A stretch of DNA of 64,000 nucleotides from a bacterium (GTDB lineage Bacteria; Pseudomonadota; Alphaproteobacteria; Rhodobacterales; Rhodobacteraceae). Every line of letters begins with the position of its first letter. Positions within the stretch are counted from its first letter, which is position 1. This document shows positions 8,465 through 17,568 of this stretch, in pieces. Both the position numbers and the translations under genes were made by a program. The notes beneath the pieces were generated by a model, which saw only the letters and a program-made list of their open reading frames with translations, was not told the origin of the DNA and did no database searches. The stretch is taken from positions 558,001 through 622,000 of the forward strand of contig WGOE01000002.1 of assembly GCA_016124195.1 (NCBI GenBank), written 5' to 3'.

Positions 8465-10465
8465 ATGGCCATCAAAGACAACGACGACGCCAAGCCCGAA
8501 GGTGAAGAACAGGATGTCTCGCTCGACATGAGTCAGGCGGCCGTCAAGAAGATGATCGCCGACGCCCGCGAGCGTGGCTACATCACCTACGACCAGCTGA
8601 ATTCGGTCATGCCGCCCGAGCAGGTCTCGTCCGAGCAGATCGAAGACGTCATGTCGATGCTGTCCGAAATGGGCATCAATATAGTTGAAAATGAAGAGGG
8701 CGAAGAGGCCGACACCGAGGGCGGCGAACTCGTCGAGGTGTCCTCCTCGCGCGATGTGGCGGTTGTCACCTCCACCACCGAAGCGCTGGACCGCACCGAC
8801 GACCCGGTGCGGATGTACCTGCGCGAAATGGGCTCGGTCGAGCTTCTGTCGCGCGAGGGCGAAATCGCCATCGCCAAGCGCATCGAGGCCGGCCGCAACA
8901 CGATGATCGCGGGCCTGTGCGAAAGCCCGCTGACCTTTCAGGCCATCATCATCTGGCGCGATGAACTTTTGTCCGAAGAGATCCTCCTGCGCGACGTGAT
9001 CGACCTCGAGGCCACCTTCGGACGCAGCCTTGAGGGCGAAGACGGCATCGTGGGCGCCGAGATCGAGGGGCTCGACATCGGCGGCGCCCCGGCCGCCCCG
9101 CGCCGCGCCAACGGGGCCGAACCCGAGTTGGACGCCGACGGCAACCCGATCCTCGGCCCGGTCGAGGATGACGACGAGGACGAGGACGGCGCCGCCATGT
9201 CGCTGGCCGCTATGGAGGCAGCACTCAAGCCCAAGGTGCTGGAAACGCTGGACCTGATCGCGCGCGACTATACCAAGCTGGCCGAAATGCAGATCCTGCG
9301 CATGGATGCCGCGCTGAACGTCAAGAACCGCTTCTCGGCGGTCGAAGAGGCGGCTTATCAGAAGCTGCGTTCGGAAATCGTCGTGCTGGTCAACGAACTG
9401 CACCTGCACAACAACCGGATCGAGGCGCTGATCGACCAGCTTTACGGCATCAACCGCAAGATCATGTCGATCAACTCGGGCATGGTGAAGCTGGCCGACG
9501 CCGCCCGCATCAACCGCCGCGAATTCATCGAGGAATATCAGGGCTATGAACTGGACCCGACCTGGGTCGACCGCATGGCCGCCAAGGCCGGGCGCGGCTG
9601 GCAGGTCCTGATCGAGAAATCGAGGAAGGCCATCGACGATCTGCGCGGCGAGATGGCCGAGGTCGGCAAATATGTCGGCGTCGACATCCAGGAATTCCGC
9701 CGCATCGTCAATCAGGTGCAAAAGGGCGAGAAAGAGGCGCGGCAGGCCAAGAAGGAAATGGTCGAGGCCAACCTGCGCCTCGTGATCTCGATCGCCAAGA
9801 AATACACCAACCGCGGGCTGCAATTCCTCGACCTCATTCAGGAAGGCAACATCGGCCTGATGAAGGCGGTCGACAAGTTCGAATACCGCCGCGGCTATAA
9901 ATTCTCGACCTATGCGACCTGGTGGATCCGTCAGGCGATCACGCGCTCGATCGCCGATCAGGCCCGGACGATCCGCATCCCGGTCCATATGATCGAGACG
10001 ATCAACAAGCTCGTCCGCACTGGTCGCCAGATGCTGCATGAAATCGGCCGCGAACCTACGCCCGAGGAACTGGCCGAAAAGCTCCAGATGCCCTTGGAAA
10101 AGGTCCGCAAGGTGATGAAGATCGCCAAGGAACCGATTTCGCTGGAAACCCCCATCGGCGACGAGGAAGACAGCCAGCTTGGCGATTTCATCGAGGACAA
10201 GAACGCGATCCTGCCCCTCGACAGCGCCATCCAGGAGAACCTCAAGGAAACCACGACCCGGGTGCTGGCCAGCCTCACCCCCCGCGAAGAACGTGTTCTG
10301 CGGATGCGCTTCGGCATCGGCATGAACACCGACCACACGCTGGAAGAGGTCGGCCAGCAGTTCAGCGTGACCCGCGAACGCATCCGCCAGATCGAAGCCA
10401 AGGCCCTGCGCAAGCTGAAGCACCCCAGCCGCAGCCGGAAGTTGCGCAGTTTCCTCGATCAGTGA
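8465..10465 (+). CDS. rpoD: RNA polymerase primary sigma factor (sigma-70)
   Basis: The housekeeping sigma factor, 666 residues from this start. I chose ATG 8465 because GGAG lies 5 bases upstream; an in-frame ATG at 8450 would add five residues. Region 1.1 comes first, then region 1.2 ([22 protein letters not shown]). An acidic non-conserved insert near residue 240 includes DDDEDEDG. Region 2 carries [20 protein letters not shown], and region 4 ends with the helix-turn-helix [20 protein letters not shown]. All regions are intact. A GC-rich hairpin follows 5 bases after the stop. Confidence 0.97.
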   Translation: MAIKDNDDAKPEGEEQDVSLDMSQAAVKKMIADARERGYITYDQLNSVMPPEQVSSEQIEDVMSMLSEMGINIVENEEGEEADTEGGELVEVSSSRDVAVVTSTTEALDRTDDPVRMYLREMGSVELLSREGEIAIAKRIEAGRNTMIAGLCESPLTFQAIIIWRDELLSEEILLRDVIDLEATFGRSLEGEDGIVGAEIEGLDIGGAPAAPRRANGAEPELDADGNPILGPVEDDDEDEDGAAMSLAAMEAALKPKVLETLDLIARDYTKLAEMQILRMDAALNVKNRFSAVEEAAYQKLRSEIVVLVNELHLHNNRIEALIDQLYGINRKIMSINSGMVKLADAARINRREFIEEYQGYELDPTWVDRMAAKAGRGWQVLIEKSRKAIDDLRGEMAEVGKYVGVDIQEFRRIVNQVQKGEKEARQAKKEMVEANLRLVISIAKKYTNRGLQFLDLIQEGNIGLMKAVDKFEYRRGYKFSTYATWWIRQAITRSIADQARTIRIPVHMIETINKLVRTGRQMLHEIGREPTPEELAEKLQMPLEKVRKVMKIAKEPISLETPIGDEEDSQLGDFIEDKNAILPLDSAIQENLKETTTRVLASLTPREERVLRMRFGIGMNTDHTLEEVGQQFSVTRERIRQIEAKALRKLKHPSRSRKLRSFLDQ

Positions 10466-10470
10466 TCCAT

Positions 10471-10495
10471 GGGGCGCCCTCGGGCGCCTCATTTC
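10471..10495 (+). terminator. probable terminator of rpoD
   Basis: GGCGCC-CTCG-GGCGCC (10473-10488) followed by TCATTTCAT. Its place right after the rpoD stop supports termination, although the T-run is short. It also argues against starting the next gene at the ATG at 10462, because that start would put the hairpin inside the coding region. Confidence 0.55.
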
Positions 10496-10509
10496 ATCCG
10501 GAGGCCGAT

Positions 10510-10800
10510 TTGCTTGAAATTCTCAAGAACGTAAGCGGCTTGGCAGGCGGCGGGCTTTCGGCCTATGGCGCCTGGGTTACGGCAAAGGCCGTCATGCTGT
10601 CAGAGGATCAGGCAATCTGGATTGGGTTGCCTCGGATCTCCGGATCAGACCGCGAGAGGCAGTTGCAACACCCGAACGTGCAAAATCTTCTTGCATCCTC
10701 GCGTGCGGCAAAGACGGGCCTGAAATGGGTTGCCCTCGGGGTCGCCTTGCAGACGGTGCCTTCCTTCATCGGTCTGATGCAAGAACTTGTCGCGCGTTGA
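10510..10800 (+). CDS. small hypothetical membrane-associated protein
   Basis: I do not recognise this 96-residue protein. The open frame runs from ATG 10462, but a TTG at 10510 has a strong ribosome-binding site, CCGGAGG, 5 bases upstream. It also avoids the rpoD terminator hairpin, so I prefer the TTG start. Two weakly hydrophobic stretches are visible: VSGLAGGGLSAYGAWVTAKA near the N-terminus and WVALGVALQTVPSFIGLM near the C-terminus. The middle is polar (SGSDRERQLQHPNVQNLL). Base use is less GC-biased than in its neighbours, which could mean recent acquisition or a poorly expressed gene. Confidence 0.5.
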   Translation: MLEILKNVSGLAGGGLSAYGAWVTAKAVMLSEDQAIWIGLPRISGSDRERQLQHPNVQNLLASSRAAKTGLKWVALGVALQTVPSFIGLMQELVAR

Positions 10801-10988
10801 GGCCTCGGGTGCTTGCCTTCCCGCTCCGCATGGCCACCCATCATCACTCATGACGCGCGCCTCACCTGTAGGGCGGGGGTCACCCCGCCGCCGCCGCCCT
10901 GCCGCCGCCGCCCCCGCCGTCACGCCTGCGACTTGCCCGCCCACCGAAAACCCTGCATCATGACGGGCAAATCGGAGCCCCGCCCCAA

Positions 10989-11267
10989 ATGCCCTTCCTC
11001 TCCCGCCTCTTCGGAAACAAACCCGCACCCGCCGCAGCCGGGCCGGAACCCGTCCTGCACAAGGACTTCCGCATCTTTGCCCAGCCCGTCAAAGAGGGCG
11101 CCACCTACCGGGTTGCGGCCCGGATCGAAAAGGACTTCGGCGCCGAGACGAAGGTGCACCAGTTGATCCGTGCCGACACCAGCGCCTCGGTCGAAGAGGC
11201 GACCGCAACCTCGCTTTCCAAGGCCAGGCAGGCCATCGACCAGCTGGGCGACAGCATCTTCGGCTGA
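10989..11267 (+). CDS. HlyU-family small protein
   Basis: A 92-residue protein that resembles the HlyU family, small winged-helix-like proteins first named as activators of haemolysin genes in Vibrio and common in Rhodobacteraceae with unknown targets. Supporting features are the N-terminal MPFLSRLFG, a proline/alanine linker, and the conserved core YRVAARIEKDFGAETKVHQL followed by IRADT and a C-terminal helix. Family membership is by recalled resemblance; a regulatory role here is inference. It is a single gene, with a GC-rich, CCG-repetitive spacer upstream. Confidence 0.7.
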   Translation: MPFLSRLFGNKPAPAAAGPEPVLHKDFRIFAQPVKEGATYRVAARIEKDFGAETKVHQLIRADTSASVEEATATSLSKARQAIDQLGDSIFG

Positions 11268-11359
11268 CCCAGGCCGGCGCCTTCAGCCGAATGACAGGAT
11301 GGACGCAGGTCCCGGCATGGCCTAAGGGCTGAAGCATTGCTCTCGTTGCCGGAGATGGA

Positions 11360-11749
11360 ATGACCGAACCGCGCCCCGTCACCCCGCTGACCGCCCAACG
11401 CGCCCGGGCCACGATTGAAATCGTGGCGCGCGCGGTTCTGGCCGGTGAACAGGTCCTGACCTATTCCGAACTCGCCCGGCGCCTTGGCATGGCCAAGGTG
11501 AACGGGCAGGGCCTCAATTCCTATCTGATCGAGGCGGCGGCCCTTTGCGCCGAACAGGGCCTGCCCAATGTCGGCACTTTCATCGTGTCCCATGACAGCC
11601 TGCAGGCCGGGGCGGCGATGCCGGCCGAAGGCTCGTTCTCGGACATCTTCTACGCCAGGACCGGTCTGGCCCGCGAAGACGTGCCGGCCGAACAGGACCG
11701 GGTGCGCCGGTTTGATTGGCGCGCCGTTTCCACGTTGTCTCTGGACTGA
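11360..11749 (+). CDS. conserved hypothetical protein, possibly alkyltransferase-like
   Basis: A 129-residue protein that I cannot assign firmly. Residues 30-42 (VLTYSELARRLGM) and the later LPNVGTFIVSHDSLQAG loosely resemble the DNA-binding domain of O6-alkylguanine alkyltransferase-like proteins. Those have a TYGEIA-type helix-turn-helix followed by an active-site loop. The PCHR active-site cysteine is absent, so if related it would be of the non-catalytic type. It starts after a GGAGATGGA ribosome-binding region and is followed by a separate secreted-protein gene. Confidence 0.5.
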   Translation: MTEPRPVTPLTAQRARATIEIVARAVLAGEQVLTYSELARRLGMAKVNGQGLNSYLIEAAALCAEQGLPNVGTFIVSHDSLQAGAAMPAEGSFSDIFYARTGLAREDVPAEQDRVRRFDWRAVSTLSLD

Positions 11750-11894
11750 CACCACCGGCCGTTCCGCCCAGGCGGGACCGCCTTGCAACCCTTCGCTGAT
11801 CGGCTCGGTGCGGCACTCGCCCAAACGTGATCCGATCCTGCAAGCCTTTCCTCGTAATCCGCCCATATTCGTTAAGGCACAGAAAGGAGACACC

Positions 11895-12278
11895 ATGCGC
11901 AAATTCGCCCTCACCGCCGCGCTCTTGGTTCTGGCCAACCCGGCGCTTGCCCTTCCCAATGCCTTTGGCATGACCGTCACCCAGACCGGCCCCAAGGATT
12001 TCACCGTCAATTACAAGGCCAACGCGCGCCCCGCTGACTACTGGTGCACGGCCGGCCGCTTTGCCGAGCAGACCCTGCATCTGAGCGATCTGACCCGCAT
12101 CTATCGCGCCACTCTGCCGCCGCAGCATGTGGGGCAGGGGGTCGACTTCAGCCTCGATCCGGCCCGCAGCGTCGGCACCACGGGCTTTACAACTTTTGGC
12201 AGCAAGCAGGATGGCGGGATGGAGGTCGGCAGCGCCATCGCGGAGTTCTGTTTCGACTGGGAGATCGAAGACTTCTGA
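11895..12278 (+). CDS. small secreted/periplasmic protein of unknown function
   Basis: A 127-residue protein from ATG 11895, supported by AAAGGAG 6 bases upstream. The first 20 residues form a clear Sec signal peptide (MRKFALTAALLVLANPALAL) with likely cleavage after ALA. The mature part has two cysteines, in DYWCTAGRF and EFCFDWEI, that could form a disulfide. A reading frame that extends much further upstream overlaps the preceding gene and is not used. I do not recognise the domain. Confidence 0.75.
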   Translation: MRKFALTAALLVLANPALALPNAFGMTVTQTGPKDFTVNYKANARPADYWCTAGRFAEQTLHLSDLTRIYRATLPPQHVGQGVDFSLDPARSVGTTGFTTFGSKQDGGMEVGSAIAEFCFDWEIEDF

Positions 12279-12305
12279 TCCGCGCAGGCGCCGCAGACCC
12301 CCGGC

Positions 12306-13193
12306 TCAGGTCAGATGCGTCTTGTAAAAGGCCAGCGTGCGGGACCAGGCGAGTTCCGCCGCAGCCTTGTGATAACGCGGCGTCGTGTCATTGTGAAAGC
12401 CGTGGTTGACGCCGGGATAGATGTGGGCCTCATAGGTCTTGGCATTGGCATTCAAGGCGGCCTCATAGGCCGGCCAGCCGCCGGTGACGCGCTTGTCCAG
12501 TTCGGCATAGTGCAGCAAAAGCGGGGCCTTGATGCGGGGCACATCCTCGGCCTTGGGCTGCAATCCGTAGAAGGGCACCGCGGCGGCGAGTTCGGGATAG
12601 GCCACCGCCGCGGCATTGGCCACGCCGCCGCCATAGCAAAACCCCACGATCCCGACCTTTCCGGTTGAAAGCGGATGGCCCATCATCCATTCGACCGCGG
12701 CAAAGAAATCGTTCATCAGCCTGGTTGGATCGACCTTGGATTGCAGCGCCTGCCCCTCGGTGTCATTGCCGGGATAGCCGCCAAGGCTGGTCAGCCCGTC
12801 CGGCGCCAACGCCACATAGCCCGCCTTGGCCAGCCGGCGCGCCACGTCCTCGATATAGGGGTTCAGCCCGCGGTTCTCATGCACCACGACCACGGCGGGG
12901 TATTTCGCCGGATCGCCCGAGGGCCGCACCAGATAGCCGCGCACCTGCCCGTTGCCCAAGGCAGAGTCGTAATGGACATATTCAGGAAAGATGTCGGGGT
13001 CGGTGAAGGACACCTGCTCGGCATAGGCGTAATTCGGGCTCATCATCGACAGGATGGCCGCGACGGTCAGCCCGCCCACGGCAAACTTGCCCGCCCGGTC
13101 CAGAAATTCGCGCTTGGTGATCATGCCATGCGCGTAGAAGTCATAAAGATCCAGCAGATCCTGGTCAAAATCCTTGGCCGTCAAACGGGTCAT
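12306..13193 (-). CDS. exported dienelactone hydrolase-like alpha/beta hydrolase
   Basis: A 295-residue alpha/beta hydrolase of the dienelactone hydrolase family (YghX-like). The nucleophile is the cysteine in [25 protein letters not shown] is typical of the family; the acid and base are probably D in HYAELDKRV and H in GVNHGFHND. Residues 20-58 contain [17 protein letters not shown], followed by a hydrophobic stretch ending in YAYA. This resembles a Tat signal with KR in place of RR, set behind a short N-terminal extension. Substrate unknown. It converges with the secreted-protein gene at 27 bases and is divergent from nrdR. Confidence 0.85.
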   Translation of the reverse strand: MTRLTAKDFDQDLLDLYDFYAHGMITKREFLDRAGKFAVGGLTVAAILSMMSPNYAYAEQVSFTDPDIFPEYVHYDSALGNGQVRGYLVRPSGDPAKYPAVVVVHENRGLNPYIEDVARRLAKAGYVALAPDGLTSLGGYPGNDTEGQALQSKVDPTRLMNDFFAAVEWMMGHPLSTGKVGIVGFCYGGGVANAAAVAYPELAAAVPFYGLQPKAEDVPRIKAPLLLHYAELDKRVTGGWPAYEAALNANAKTYEAHIYPGVNHGFHNDTTPRYHKAAAELAWSRTLAFYKTHLT

Positions 13194-13428
13194 GGCGGTC
13201 TCCTGTCAAATTGGGTCAAGGGTCCAAGGGTAGCCGCAGGCCCAGCCCCGGCCAGTCACGCTTGCGTGACCGCCCCCTGAGTCCGCGCCGCCACACCTTG
13301 GCCCCCATATCTTGCGGCCCGATATTCCCTCTAGCCGAAGCTTGTGCCAAGCCTCTATGTTTAGACGCAATAAGGGGGCCAACCCCAAGCGACCCGAGGC
13401 AGGTAACAACTAACAAAGGTGCAAGCCC

Positions 13429-13896
13429 ATGCGCTGCCCATTCTGCGGCAACATCGACACGCAAGTGAAAGACTCCCGCCCGGCGGAGGATCACGTCTCG
13501 ATCCGCCGTCGGCGGTTCTGTCAGGCCTGTGGCGGGCGGTTCACCACCTACGAACGCGTCCAGTTGCGCGATCTGGTGGTGATCAAGTCCTCTGGCAAGC
13601 GCGAGGATTTCGACCGCGCCAAGCTGGAACGCTCGATCCGCATCGCCATGCAGAAACGCCCGATCGACCCCGACCGGATCGACCAGATGATCTCGGGCAT
13701 CGTGCGGCGGCTGGAGTCCCTGGGTGACACCGACATCCCCTCGAAGACCATCGGCGAGATCGTGATGGAAAGCCTGGCCCGGATCGACACCGTGGCTTAT
13801 GTGCGCTTTGCCAGCGTATACAAGAACTTCCAGGCGGCGGATGACTTCGACCGCTTTGTCAGCGAATTGCGCCCGGCGACCGGCGCGGAAGAGTGA
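13429..13896 (+). CDS. nrdR: transcriptional repressor NrdR
   Basis: Represses ribonucleotide reductase genes by binding NrdR boxes, sensing (d)ATP. The 155-residue protein has the N-terminal zinc ribbon with C3 and C6 (CPFC) and the second pair in [14 protein letters not shown]. The ATP-cone domain follows. The length is normal. It lies upstream of ribD with only 7 bases between, the common nrdR-rib arrangement. The upstream 235-base spacer shows no NrdR box that I can defend. Confidence 0.97.
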   Translation: MRCPFCGNIDTQVKDSRPAEDHVSIRRRRFCQACGGRFTTYERVQLRDLVVIKSSGKREDFDRAKLERSIRIAMQKRPIDPDRIDQMISGIVRRLESLGDTDIPSKTIGEIVMESLARIDTVAYVRFASVYKNFQAADDFDRFVSELRPATGAEE

Positions 13897-13903
13897 CCCT
13901 GCG

Positions 13904-14989
13904 GTGAGCGATGCGGCCCATATGGCCCATGCCTTGCGCCTTGGGGCGCGGGGTCTGGGGGCGACATGGCCCAATCCGGCCGTGGGCTGCGTCATCGTGA
14001 ACGATACGGTGCTGGGCCGCGGCTGGACCCAACCTGGCGGCCGCCCCCATGCCGAAACCATGGCTCTGGCCCAGGCCGGTGCTGCGGCGCGGGGGGCAAC
14101 GGCCTATGTGACGCTGGAACCCTGTTCCCATCACGGCAAGACCCCGCCCTGCGCCGAGGCGCTGATTGCCGCGGGCGTGGCGCGCGTCGTCACCGCCCTG
14201 ACCGACCCCGACCCCCGCGTCTCGGGCCGCGGCCACGCAATGCTGCGCGCCGCGGGGCTGGAGGTGACCGAGGATGTCCTGGCCGCCGAAGCCCGCGCCG
14301 CCAATGCGGGCTTTCTCAAACGCGTGACGCAGGGCCTGCCGCTGGTGACGCTGAAGATGGCCGCAACGCTCGATGGCCGCACAGCCACCTCCTCGGGCGA
14401 AAGCCGCTGGATCACCGGGCCCGAGGCGCGCCGCGCCGTCCATGCCCTGCGGCTGAGCCATGATGCGGTCCTGGTGGGTTCTGGCACCGCGCGGGCCGAC
14501 GACCCGGACCTGACGGTGCGCGACATGGGCGCCCCGCGCCAGCCGCTGCGCCTTGTGATCGACAGCCGGCTCAGCCACAGCCCCGACAGCCGGCTTGGCC
14601 GCAGCGCCCGCGCCGTGCCGGTCTGGCTGCTGCACGGCCCCAAGGCGCCCGCCGCCGCCCGCGCCGCCTGGGGTGCCACCGGCGCCCGCCTGATCGAACT
14701 GCCCAACCCCGGCCCGCATCTCCCCATGCGGGATGCGCTGCAGGCGCTGGCGGCCGAGGGTCTGACCCGCATCCTCTGCGAAGGCGGCGCCACCCTCGCC
14801 GCCCAACTGGTCGCCCAGGACCTCGTCGATCACCTCGTCCTGCACAGCGCCGGCGCCCTGATCGGGGCCGAGGGCACGCCGGTCTTGGGCCCTCTTGCCC
14901 TCGCGCGCCTTGCCGAGGCGCCGCGTTGGAGGCGCATTTCCCAGCGCGTCCTCGGCCCCGACATCGAGACGACCTGGCAGCGCGTCTAG
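13904..14989 (+). CDS. ribD: bifunctional riboflavin biosynthesis deaminase/reductase
   Basis: Carries out two steps of riboflavin synthesis: deamination of the pyrimidinone 5'-phosphate, then reduction of the ribosyl side chain. Starting at GTG 13904 gives 361 residues beginning MSDAAHMAHAL; ATG 13922 is an alternative. The deaminase domain has HAETMAL and LEPCSHHGKTPPC, the zinc-binding H and C residues. The reductase domain begins near residue 145 with LKMAATLDGRTATSSGES. The usual partner ribE does not follow; instead comes a hairpin and repeat-rich spacer. Confidence 0.95.
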   Translation: MSDAAHMAHALRLGARGLGATWPNPAVGCVIVNDTVLGRGWTQPGGRPHAETMALAQAGAAARGATAYVTLEPCSHHGKTPPCAEALIAAGVARVVTALTDPDPRVSGRGHAMLRAAGLEVTEDVLAAEARAANAGFLKRVTQGLPLVTLKMAATLDGRTATSSGESRWITGPEARRAVHALRLSHDAVLVGSGTARADDPDLTVRDMGAPRQPLRLVIDSRLSHSPDSRLGRSARAVPVWLLHGPKAPAAARAAWGATGARLIELPNPGPHLPMRDALQALAAEGLTRILCEGGATLAAQLVAQDLVDHLVLHSAGALIGAEGTPVLGPLALARLAEAPRWRRISQRVLGPDIETTWQRV

Positions 14990-14998
14990 CCATTTTCC

Positions 14999-15020
14999 GC
15001 GATTCGGAGTCGAAAATCGC
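14999..15020 (+). terminator. possible terminator after ribD
   Basis: GCGATT-N10-AATCGC followed by CCCGTTTTCCC, 10 bases after the ribD stop. The 6-base-pair stem and short T-run make it a weak candidate. Confidence 0.35.
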
Positions 15021-15052
15021 CCCGTTTTCCCATCTTTCCTTTCACTTTCCCC

Positions 15053-15105
15053 TTCATTCAGGCGTAAATACTCCGCAGAGGTCCGGAGGGCGCGCAGCCC
15101 TCCGG
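15053..15105 (+). repeat. TTCAT-N8-AAATACTCC unit followed by a 9-bp hairpin
   Basis: The 22-base motif is at 15053-15074. It is followed by the perfect hairpin CCGGAGGGC-GCGCA-GCCCTCCGG at 15083-15105. The arrangement, motif then GC-rich stem-loop, matches 6262-6346 and the inverse complement of 59058-59110. It lies in the ribD to denD spacer. Confidence 0.75.
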
Positions 15106-15162
15106 CGCCCCCACAGCGCCCCCCACAGCGCCCCCCACAGCGCCCCCCACAGCGCCCGCCAC
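15106..15162 (+). repeat. tandem 12-bp repeat CGCCCCCCACAG
   Basis: One 11-base unit and three exact 12-base units of CGCCCCCCACAG run from 15106 to 15152, with a degenerate fifth unit to about 15162. The array ends about 70 bases before the epimerase start and directly follows the hairpin of the preceding repeat element. Confidence 0.85.
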
Positions 15163-15230
15163 CCGGCATCCTGTGCCCCCCTTGCCGCCAGGGCGTCCTT
15201 GCGTCATCCTGCGCCAAAAGCGGAGGCTCC

Positions 15231-16166
15231 ATGCATATTCTCATCCTCGGCGCGGCCGGCATGATCGGGCGCAAACTGGCGGCCTCCCTGGCAGAGGACG
15301 GCCACCGTCTGACGCTGGCCGATGTCGTGCCGCCGCCCGACCTGCCCAATTCCACCGCCCTCACGCTTGACCTGACCGCCAGTGCCGCCCCCGGCCTGAT
15401 CGCCGGGCGGCCTGATGCGATCATCCACCTCGCCGCCATCGTCTCGGGCGAGGCCGAGGCCGACTTCGACAAGGGCTATGCGACCAACCTCGACGCGCCC
15501 CGCGCGCTTCTGGAGGCGATCCGCGCGATGCCGGGCTATGTGCCCAAGCTGATCTTCGCCTCGTCCATCGCGGTGTTCGGCGCACCTTTCCCCGCCAAGA
15601 TCCCCGACGATTTCTTCCTGACCCCGCGCACCTCTTACGGCACGCAAAAGGCCATCACCGAACTGCTGATCTCGGACTATTCGCGCCGCGGCTTCATCGA
15701 CGGTCTCTCGATCCGCCTGCCCACGATCTGCGTGCGCCCGGGCAAGCCCAACCTCGCGGCCTCGGGCTTCTTCTCCAACATCATCCGCGAGCCTCTGGTG
15801 GGCAAGCCCGCCGTCCTGCCGGTGCCTGACACCACGCGCCACTGGTTTGCCAGCCCGCAATCGGCCGTCGGCTTCTTCCGCCATGCCCTGACGCTCGACA
15901 CCGCCCGCCTGGGCGACCGCCGCGCGCTTGGCATGCCGGGCCTGTCGGCCACCGTCGCCGAAGAGATCGAGGCGCTGCGCCGGGTCGCGGGCCAGAAGGC
16001 GGTCGACCTGATCACCCGCCAACCCGATGAGAAGATTGCCAAGATCGTCTCGACCTGGCCCGCCGATTTCGAGACGACCCGCGCCAGCGCGCTTGGCTTT
16101 GTGGCCGAGACGACCTTCGACCAGATCATCGCCGCCCACCTTGTGGCCGAAGGCGCGGCCGCCTGA
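15231..16166 (+). CDS. denD: NAD-dependent epimerase/dehydratase, D-erythronate dehydrogenase-like
   Basis: An extended short-chain dehydrogenase of 311 residues. The start is fixed by CGGAGG 4-9 bases upstream; a longer open frame upstream runs through the repeats and is not used. The Rossmann motif is GAAGMIGRKL (residues 7-16), and the catalytic Tyr-Lys is in SYGTQKA. The pattern FASSIAVFGAPFP, DDFFLTPRTSYGTQKA, SIRLPTICVRPGKPN is close to D-erythronate dehydrogenase (DenD), which oxidises D-erythronate at C2. Specificity is inferred: the partner genes of the erythronate pathway are not nearby. Its stop overlaps the next start by one base. Confidence 0.75.
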   Translation: MHILILGAAGMIGRKLAASLAEDGHRLTLADVVPPPDLPNSTALTLDLTASAAPGLIAGRPDAIIHLAAIVSGEAEADFDKGYATNLDAPRALLEAIRAMPGYVPKLIFASSIAVFGAPFPAKIPDDFFLTPRTSYGTQKAITELLISDYSRRGFIDGLSIRLPTICVRPGKPNLAASGFFSNIIREPLVGKPAVLPVPDTTRHWFASPQSAVGFFRHALTLDTARLGDRRALGMPGLSATVAEEIEALRRVAGQKAVDLITRQPDEKIAKIVSTWPADFETTRASALGFVAETTFDQIIAAHLVAEGAAA

Positions 16167-16837
16167 TGCCGCGCCCGCTGCACCCCACCGCGCTGGTGAC
16201 CGGCGGCAACCGTGGCATCGGCCGCGAGATCGCCCGCGGCCTGATCGCGCGCGGCTGCGCCGTCACGCTCGGCGCACGGGTCGAGGCCGAGGGCCGCGCC
16301 GCCGCCGAGGATCTCAACTGCCGCTTCGCCCGGATCGACCTTCTGGACCCCGACAGCTATTTCGAGGCCTTCACGAAGTCGGGCGGCTGGGACATTCTGG
16401 TCAACAACGCCGGCATCCTGAACGATGTCTCGCTTCTGTCCAAGGACTCGGACTTCGCCACGGCGATGGAGGTGATGGTGGCCGCGCCGCTCGACCTGAT
16501 CCGCCTCAATACGCCCCATTGGCGGGAAACCGGCTGGGGCAGGGTGGTCAACCTTTCTTCCAGCCTCGGCTCGCATGCCCGCGGATTGAAGGGGCCGGGC
16601 GCCTATTCGGTGGCCAAGGCCGCGTTGAACGCCCTGACGCGCGTTCTGGTGCGCGACCTGCCCCCGGGCGTGAAAATCAACGCCTGCGACCCCGGGTGGG
16701 TGGCGACCCGCATGGGCACCAGCGCCGCCCCCCTGACCGTGGAAGAGGGCGCCGACACCCCGATCTGGCTGGCCATGCTGCCCGAAGACGGCCCGACCGG
16801 CGGCTTTTTCTGCAAACGCCAGCCGGCCGAGTGGTAG
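16166..16837 (+). CDS. SDR family NAD(P)-dependent oxidoreductase
   Basis: A classical short-chain dehydrogenase/reductase, 223 residues. The nucleotide-binding motif is TGGNRGIGREIA near residue 11, NNAGIL stabilises the fold, the catalytic serine is in NLSSSLGS, and the YxxxK pair is in AYSVAKAALN. The C-terminal PEDGPTGGFFCKRQPAEW, where many SDRs have GxxF, is typical of carbonyl reductase-like members. Substrate unknown. The one-base overlap with the preceding epimerase suggests a two-gene sugar or polyol-acid module. Confidence 0.85.
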   Translation: MPRPLHPTALVTGGNRGIGREIARGLIARGCAVTLGARVEAEGRAAAEDLNCRFARIDLLDPDSYFEAFTKSGGWDILVNNAGILNDVSLLSKDSDFATAMEVMVAAPLDLIRLNTPHWRETGWGRVVNLSSSLGSHARGLKGPGAYSVAKAALNALTRVLVRDLPPGVKINACDPGWVATRMGTSAAPLTVEEGADTPIWLAMLPEDGPTGGFFCKRQPAEW

Positions 16838-17013
16838 TAGGGGGCCGTCTGCCTCCCTCACCTGCGGCTCACCCCCCGAGAGTTTTGCGGTAAAGCGCGC
16901 ACGAGAACCGGCCCTGCGTCCCGTTTAGCCACTGCCTTCTGCCGCCGACTGGCAAGGAATAGGGGCAATGGCTTGAACCGTCCGCCTCCCCGCAACGCGC
17001 CGCGCCGATGCCC

Positions 17014-17460
17014 TCAGCCCTCGACCGGCACGGAATAGAGGATGAAGTCCGATTTCGGCCGGTAGCTGTCATAAAGCCTGCGCCCGGCATAGTTGAATTC
17101 CTGTGTCAGCCAGCGCACGTTGCCGATGCCCCGCCCGCGGGCAAAGCCGATCACGTGGTCGATCATCGCCCGCCCGACACCGCCGCCCCGGACCTCTGGC
17201 CGCACGTAAAGGTCGGACAGATAGACGACCTTGGCCCCCGACAGCGACCGATGCATCAGCTGATATTGGCAAAGGCCCACGATCTGCCCGTCCAGCACCG
17301 CCAGATCCGACCAGAAGTCTTCGGGCCCGAAGATCCATTCCCAGACCGCGGCCTTGGCGGCAGCGTCGACCGAGGTCTTGTAGAAGGCGGCATAGCCCTC
17401 GAACAACTCTTCCCAATCCGCGCGGTCCTGGCGATCCAGCGGGCGTATCTGCACTGTCAT
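17014..17460 (-). CDS. GNAT family N-acetyltransferase
   Basis: A 148-residue acetyltransferase that would transfer acetyl from acetyl-CoA to an unknown small-molecule or protein amine. The start is supported by AAGGAGACC just upstream on the minus strand. Motif [22 protein letters not shown], contains the V-R-x-x-x-G-x-G/A CoA pyrophosphate-binding loop. [21 protein letters not shown] is the typical C-terminal part. It is divergent from murD with about 108 bases between and convergent with the SDR gene. A much longer frame in the same phase is a shadow of murD. Confidence 0.88.
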   Translation of the reverse strand: MTVQIRPLDRQDRADWEELFEGYAAFYKTSVDAAAKAAVWEWIFGPEDFWSDLAVLDGQIVGLCQYQLMHRSLSGAKVVYLSDLYVRPEVRGGGVGRAMIDHVIGFARGRGIGNVRWLTQEFNYAGRRLYDSYRPKSDFILYSVPVEG

Positions 17461-17568
17461 GGCGGTCTCCTTTGGGGCAAGCCTTGCCGAAGGATGCGGC
17501 CGCGTCAATCGCTTGCGGTCCCCGCCCGCAATCGGGCATGGTCGCACCGGAACAAAAGGGGTGCGGGC

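Noticed and set aside
15106-15162. Possible CRISPR array
   Set aside because: Contiguous 12-bp units without spacers; a simple tandem repeat. No cas genes are in the window.
14895-15230. N-terminal extension of the DenD-like gene
   Set aside because: It covers a hairpin and the 12-bp tandem repeat and gives a Pro/Gln/Arg low-complexity leader; CGGAGG points to ATG 15231.
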